Program-made: the position numbers and the translations under genes
In this document: piece after piece, positions 59,816 through 64,000 of the stretch
Layout of the letters: each line of letters starts with the position of its first letter
How positions within the stretch are numbered: position 1 is the first letter of the stretch
Assembly (NCBI GenBank): GCA_030374765.1
Contig: JARGXX010000007.1
Span: 186,001 to 250,000, forward strand
Direction of reading: 5' to 3'
Origin: Agarophyton chilense
Lineage: Eukaryota > Rhodophyta > Florideophyceae > Gracilariales > Gracilariaceae
Length of the DNA stretch: 64,000 nt
Notes under the pieces: generated by a model
The model's database searches: none
What the model was told of the DNA's origin: nothing
What the model saw: only the letters and a program-made list of their open reading frames with translations

Positions 59816-60316
59816 TTACTGGCCCTTTTGCTTACTAGGCTCCAGCGTTCCACAGGGAGGGTATTTGAGGTTGAAGAAGTCCACCACTGCATTCTCAACC
59901 TCGTCCACCTCCCCACTGCTCAAGTTCCTCACACCCGGCTGCCCCACCACACACACATTCCCACCCTTCTTCTCCACATCCTTACCAACCCTCCTCTTCT
60001 TCAGCCGACTCTCTCCAACTCCTCCCCCTTTCCATTCCTCTCTCCCCTTCTTCATCCCAGTCGGCTCCCCGCCTCTCTCTGGCGTCACCGGCGACCCTTT
60101 CGCTCTCCCCCTCTCCTCTCCCACCTCCTTCAACACCTTCCGCGCACCCCAAATCTCCCCCATCCCTTCCATGTGCACTTCCAACACCTTCACATGCCTC
60201 TTCAGTTCCTCATTCGCCCTCCACATCTTCCCCATCTCCAGCCCCATGGGGATCCGCTCGACATCGCCAACGCCCGCGAAAGCTATCGACAAGAGCCACT
60301 GCAAGCGCAAGCGCAC
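59816..60316 (-). CDS. Hypothetical protein, possible coiled coil
   Basis: A 166-residue minus frame that looks more coding than the longer plus-strand frame over it. Residues 25-70 (KMWRANEELKRHVKVLEVHM...) have heptad spacing. A basic middle (KKRRVGKDVEKKGG) follows, then a C-terminal part NLSSGEVDEVENAVVDFFNL that reads as a compact helix. A further upstream minus frame (60,210-60,467) overlaps out of phase, so the N-terminus may be wrong or an intron may exist. The plus strand is polypyrimidine here, which favours spurious Lys/Glu/Arg frames on the minus strand; hence the modest score. Function unknown. Confidence 0.35.
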   Translation of the reverse strand: MRLRLQWLLSIAFAGVGDVERIPMGLEMGKMWRANEELKRHVKVLEVHMEGMGEIWGARKVLKEVGEERGRAKGSPVTPERGGEPTGMKKGREEWKGGGVGESRLKKRRVGKDVEKKGGNVCVVGQPGVRNLSSGEVDEVENAVVDFFNLKYPPCGTLEPSKQKGQ

Positions 60317-60467
60317 TCACCTTAGTGCGGCCAGTAGTACCCGCAGCCTCCCACACAGCACCCCCCCTCGAAAATCCTCTCCTCCACCTCCGGCCTTTTA
60401 TCTCCTTTTTTTGACCCGCTTTTCGCGCGCGCTCGCCCAATTTCTGTACCGTCGTACACCCCTGCAT

Positions 60468-60858
60468 CTACGCTCCGGATGCCCTTCACCCCACTCATTG
60501 CTCACTCACACACTCCTATCCATATTCCTACACCTTCTATCATGTTCAGTGCTCCCTCACTACTCCCAATTTCATAGCCTTCTCATTTATAATAAATCAC
60601 ACTCATTCGTAACACAAACCGCCGATTACTCATAAGCCCTCTTTCCCGTTATGACTTCCATAACAACACACACTCCTACACTTTTAACACAATAAACACC
60701 ATTCAATATCATAAATCTAACCTCCTTCCCAAAAACCCCTAACACCCATTCCTCCACAACCATACTCCTTCTCTATTTAATCACATCTCCACACTCGCCA
60801 CCCCCACCACTTCTTCAATTCCAAGCACACCGCACTCCAAACACCTTTCGCAATCAAC
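60468..60858 (+). promoter_or_regulatory. Upstream region of the reductase-like gene
   Basis: No frame of interest. A TATA-like ctctatttaatcac near 60,771-60,785 lies about 75 bases before the ATG at 60,859. The DNA between is C/A-rich, a plausible 5' leader (acaaccatactcc, ccacccccaccac). Inferred from position. Confidence 0.3.
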
Positions 60859-61682
60859 ATGACCGACTCTCTCACTGCCATCTCTTGCACCTCCGACCCA
60901 GCCGTTATTGTCGCCAGAGGCCGAATCGGCACTTTGCTTCGCAACAACGGCACCCCACAAGATGCTTTTCTCTCAACTCAAGAATTCATCTCCGCACAAT
61001 ACATCCCCGACGGCCCCATTTTCGTCTGCGGCAGAAATCATTCACTCGAAGACGTCATTCAATTCTGCCCTTCCTCCCGCAGAGAGGATCTGGTCTTCCT
61101 TCAGAACGGAAACATTCTCCCACTTCTTTCAACCTATGGGCTCCAAAACTGCACCAAAGCCGTTCTCTTCCTCGCCGTCCCCTACCTTAACGCACCCCCG
61201 AGGATGGTGTCACCCTCCTCAGTCTCCATGGTCTCACAACTGCCACCGGCAAATGGGCTCCCGTACTCGCCAATCGCCTCGGTACCGCAGGCCTGACTTG
61301 TCATGTCGTCGACCAGCCCTCCTTCTCTAAAGCTTACTACGAAAAACTCGTATGGATATCAGCTTTTAATCTCGTCGGCTCCTCTTATGGCTTTATCACA
61401 ATACACAAAGTTGCAGTACAACACCGCACAGTCGTTTCAACCATAATGAAGGAGCTCCTTGCCATCGTCACATCCGAAACAGGAATCGCCTACAATACAA
61501 CAGAAACACTCCAAAAACTTCTGGCCCACGGAAAAACACTTACACAGTTCCCCACCTCGTTCTCAGACTTTGAGTTCCGGAACGTCTACTTCTACAGCGT
61601 TTCTAACGCCCAAAAATCCATTGGAAACCGTGACCTCGCCCCTTTCCATACGATTTTCTTGAACGTCCTCCTCAATGGGTAG
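60859..61682 (+). pseudogene. Ketopantoate reductase-like (PanE/ApbA) gene, frameshifted
   Basis: The first frame, 60,859-61,190, contains VIVARGRIGTLLRNNG, a Rossmann glycine loop (G-R-I-G), then GPIFVCGRNHSLEDVI and RREDLVFLQNGNILPLLSTY. The second, from about 61,195 in the next frame, has VTLLSLHGLTTATGKWAPVL, KLVWISAFNLVGSSYGFITI and HRTVVSTIMKELLAIVTSET. That order matches the ketopantoate reductase-like family found in many algae: an N-terminal NAD(P)-binding domain and a helical C-terminal domain with the K-L-x-W-I segment. The family reduces 2-oxo acids; the substrate here is unknown. A one-base slip in the C run at 61,195-61,199 joins the halves. The total of about 273 residues is near the family norm. 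It may be a recent pseudogene or a sequencing error. Confidence 0.7.
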
Positions 61683-62097
61683 TACTTCATTCATATACCC
61701 CTTCCAATAAAAACAAGTCCTCCTTTCTAAAGCAAATGTCCATCTCCTTCGCTGCCTCGATAAAGACTGCTATCCGCACGACACCACGTCAGAATATATG
61801 AAACGATATTAAGAATTGCTTCGTACATCACAAATCATCACTACAACCACTCTTCATAAATTTTCCAACTTTGCAATTAAGGCTGTACCCAATAACCGCT
61901 CCTACAGCCTATCAAAGGTTTTCATTCATAACAATTATTCATACTCCGCGACAAAGATACGGCAACAACCTAACAACTACTTTGATCACTACATATATAT
62001 ATCCACCGATGACCAACCCTATTCATTGCGCTCAACATACTGTATCCAGTCCCTCACAAATACCTTTCTACACAACACTCTCCTCTCCTTCTCAAGC

Positions 62098-62442
62098 ATG
62101 CAGCGCTACGAAGCACGTCTTTCCCTACCCCCTGGTTCTTCTGTCCAATGCTCAGCATCTGTGGATATTATTCCACAACGAACGGTTATCACGATCGACG
62201 AAGTCCTTCAAATCAAATTTCCAACCACACAGAATGTGGTCAAAGTCAGAGGGTTCCAGAATCATATCACCGACGAGCTCATGGACGAGATTCGTGACAT
62301 TTGTACGACCACCAGGAGGCTCCCCACTCGCAACTCCCTACAGCAGCAAGATACTCTGAAACAACTGTTCAAAGAGCGGTATCATATCGTTACCTATGTG
62401 CAGCGTACAAGGAAGACTAGCAAACCGGAACGCCTTTACTAA
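62098..62442 (+). CDS. Hypothetical protein, 114 residues
   Basis: An open frame extends upstream to 61,816, but the part before 62,098 is Ser/Tyr/Asn/Thr-rich and looks like untranslated leader. I therefore take the Met at 62,098 (MQRYEARLSLPPGSSVQCSA) as the start; a TATA-like acatatatatatcc lies near 61,990. The protein has beta-type sequence (SVDIIPQRTVITIDEVLQIK) and a helical, basic C-terminal half (DELMDEIRDICTTTRRLPTR). No family recognised; no signal peptide or membrane segment. Next gene starts 95 bases downstream on the same strand. Confidence 0.4.
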   Translation: MQRYEARLSLPPGSSVQCSASVDIIPQRTVITIDEVLQIKFPTTQNVVKVRGFQNHITDELMDEIRDICTTTRRLPTRNSLQQQDTLKQLFKERYHIVTYVQRTRKTSKPERLY

Positions 62443-62536
62443 GATGTTCAGTTAGCAAACACTCTTCACATCGACCTTAACGTTCACAATCACACTAACT
62501 ACACTCTTCGGAGTTATAGACCCAGCTCTGCAATAT

Positions 62537-63103
62537 ATGCTTCCATTCAGATTCAACTCTCTCCTTCGGTTCATTCTCATAACGCTATTGAGGTGTTCTG
62601 TCCAAAGCCTGCTACACATTCTCATAATCGAAGGAGGCGTACAATGTATAAACGCGTTATACGGGTCTCTACAAACTACGCCGTTCAATCCAAACCAGCG
62701 ATATACCTGGAAGAAACGAGCCTTTCTGGAATTCGGGGCTCTACTCCTTACTCTACTCATCCCCCTCAACGCCATACTTTTCCTCGTTCACCGCTTCATT
62801 CCAGTCAGCGGTACCCTTTCATCAGACGTGAAGACAAATTGTATCGCCTTCTCCACAGGAGGGGCCGCAGTTGGCGCTTTGGCATATCTTCTCCAGCTTG
62901 TTTCTATATCCTTCTTTCCAGAGTCCTATCTTAACACAAAGTTCACAATGACCCCGGAACCACGGAGAACTTCTTTTATGAACCTCGTGATTGGCGCCCT
63001 CTCCCACTCTTTTCAACAGGCTTTATTCATATCCAGTCCGAATGTAACCTTCCGACTACTCGGTATGAGGCTGTCGGCATGCACTTTCGCTGCACTCTCT
63101 TGA
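62537..63103 (+). CDS. Hypothetical multi-pass membrane protein
   Basis: A 188-residue frame, intronless. Hydrophobic segments: residues 8-32 (LLRFILITLLRCSVQSLLHI), about 66-86 (EFGALLLTLLIPLNAILFLV) and about 107-128 (GGAAVGALAYLLQLVSISFF). The C-terminal 50 residues are Ser/Phe-rich. The segment between the first two, GVQCINALYGSL and a WKKRAFLEFG entry, looks conserved-like. I do not know the family. The frame stays open for 27 codons upstream of the Met (from 62,456), with a further hydrophobic stretch TLTFTITLTTLFGVI, so the true start may lie further up or behind an intron. Confidence 0.45.
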   Translation: MLPFRFNSLLRFILITLLRCSVQSLLHILIIEGGVQCINALYGSLQTTPFNPNQRYTWKKRAFLEFGALLLTLLIPLNAILFLVHRFIPVSGTLSSDVKTNCIAFSTGGAAVGALAYLLQLVSISFFPESYLNTKFTMTPEPRRTSFMNLVIGALSHSFQQALFISSPNVTFRLLGMRLSACTFAALS

Positions 63104-63364
63104 ATTGCCTTCTCCACCTCTCGCATTGAGGGACCTGGTGTTCCTATACTGCTTGGTAACACAGTGGATGTCGTAATCTTGATATCTTCGACAGTTGTCA
63201 TTCACTATGAGAAAGTGAAAGCAAGTGCTACTCTCACGCGTTCCAATCCAGTTGTTCAGGAGTTTCTACTGAAAGACGACTGATCACTATTACAAGAAAA
63301 GGGGACTACTCCACATATTACCTCAAATTGTACTCTTTATTGTTCAATAGGTAACAGATACTAT

Positions 63365-63997
63365 CTAGTCGTCGTCGTCATCCATTATCATACCGCCATC
63401 TTCATAGTCTCCATCTGTGTTAGCCGAGTTGAGACCCATCCCAGGTTCATCATCCTCTTCTTCATACTCCTCTTCCCCACTTTCAACCACTTCCATTTTA
63501 TAATCTTCATCCAACTCCTCATCCTCATCTACCTGGACGTCTTCATCATCACCCTTGTTGGAATCATCCTCTTCGAACTTAGGCCAAAATGCTGGTTGCC
63601 TATGCACTGCGTCCGGTAGCTTGTACCCATCCGGTACCAAGTACATGTGATACCTCATGCAAACTTCCTTAACCAATGCATCCTCGTATCCAGCTCCAGC
63701 ATGAAACACATCTCCTCTTCCAATAAAAATGGAGTACGGCGGAATCCTGAACTTCCTCACTAGCATCGTCCGAGACAGCCGCTTCAAGCTCCTGTCGTCG
63801 GGCACGTACATGTTATGTGACCTCTCACAAACCCAAAGCATAAACGAACTCGCTCCCGACGCCATCATGAAGAACCCTGGAACCTCTCCGACATTCTTCT
63901 CGGCATCGGTCAGTCCTCGAAAGTCCGTATGTAACACCTGCCTTGGACAGCCCTCCGCCGTACACAGCACTCGCCCCCCTGTTTCAGGGGCATACAT
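63365..63997 (-). CDS. 2OG-Fe(II) oxygenase-like protein, possibly 5'-partial
   Basis: A 210-residue frame; the Met is at the window edge and the frame is open to the last base, so the gene may start outside. QVLHTDFRG supplies His23 and Asp25, FIGRGDVFHAGAGYED supplies His99, and MRYHMYLVPDG supplies Arg115 and His117. This is the HxD...H...RxH pattern of double-stranded beta-helix oxygenases, in the version (LHTDF...GDxxHAGAGY...RxHxYL) seen repeatedly in algal and oomycete genomes. Known members need Fe(II) and 2-oxoglutarate; the substrate here is unknown. Residues 142-210 are an Asp/Glu-rich tail, ending in a run of Asp. A polyadenylation-like AATAAA was not seen on the minus strand close by. 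It is convergent with the membrane-protein gene, 261 bases away. Confidence 0.6.
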   Translation of the reverse strand: MYAPETGGRVLCTAEGCPRQVLHTDFRGLTDAEKNVGEVPGFFMMASGASSFMLWVCERSHNMYVPDDRSLKRLSRTMLVRKFRIPPYSIFIGRGDVFHAGAGYEDALVKEVCMRYHMYLVPDGYKLPDAVHRQPAFWPKFEEDDSNKGDDEDVQVDEDEELDEDYKMEVVESGEEEYEEEDDEPGMGLNSANTDGDYEDGGMIMDDDDD

Positions 63998-64000
63998 TCT

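Noticed and set aside
59760-60635. 291-residue plus-strand frame
   Set aside because: Almost entirely Ser/Pro/Leu/Phe from a polypyrimidine strand; low complexity, with a more protein-like frame on the opposite strand.
59700-63997. Polinton or similar large DNA element at the right end
   Set aside because: No polymerase B, integrase, capsid or packaging ATPase frames and no terminal repeats; the frames look like separate host genes.
1-64000. CRISPR array, rRNA or prokaryotic operon
   Set aside because: No regularly spaced repeats, no rRNA-like conserved blocks and no gene clusters with bacterial spacing.

Overview
The window looks like a repeat-rich stretch of a small-genome eukaryote with mostly intronless genes. 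Copia elements predominate, host genes are compact, and the recognisable neighbours include a histone H3 amino-tail, a ketopantoate reductase-like gene and an algal-type 2-oxoglutarate oxygenase-like gene. I infer a red alga (florideophyte type) with modest confidence; no marker here settles it.

Layout. 1-6.9 kb: mixed-composition DNA with no gene I can name, only weak frames. 6.9-31 kb: visibly AT-rich transposon graveyard. It holds a decayed minus-strand Copia copy (8.6-11.2 kb), a Tc1/mariner relic (11.6-12.85 kb), a stray Copia reverse-transcriptase piece (14.3-15.1 kb), a piggyBac-like transposase relic (16.3-17.4 kb), a minus-strand Tc1 relic (20.8-21.6 kb), and a second Tc1 copy (from 21.83 kb) split by a 7.9-kb Copia element with 177-bp LTRs (22,845-30,768). 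31.26-33.29 kb: a delimited pogo/Tigger-type element with TIRs and TA duplications. 34.3-35.8 kb: a GC-rich 481-residue secretory or membrane protein gene, the best intact host gene. 36.07-41.92 kb: a minus-strand Copia element with gag, protease, integrase and RT/RNase H in long frames. 41.92-47.3 kb: Gypsy-type gag/protease pieces on the plus strand, and an unassigned set of retroelement-like frames on the minus strand between inverted LTR-like segments. 47.4-52.03 kb: a plus-strand Copia element. 52.0-53.4 kb (minus): a 340-residue papain-like protein gene preceded by a histone H3-tail pseudogene. 54.09-55.65 kb: a nearly whole Tc1 transposon with 26-bp TIRs. 57.1-59.5 kb: a 5'-truncated minus-strand Copia. 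59.8-64 kb: pyrimidine-rich plus strand with several short host genes.

How they work together: no operon or pathway is visible. The most unusual locus is the H3-tail frame (with one stop at the Gln19 codon) lying 41 bp upstream of the papain-like gene. The clearest history is nested insertion of a Copia element into an older Tc1 element. Retroelements are treated as fossils and only their extents and parts are given.
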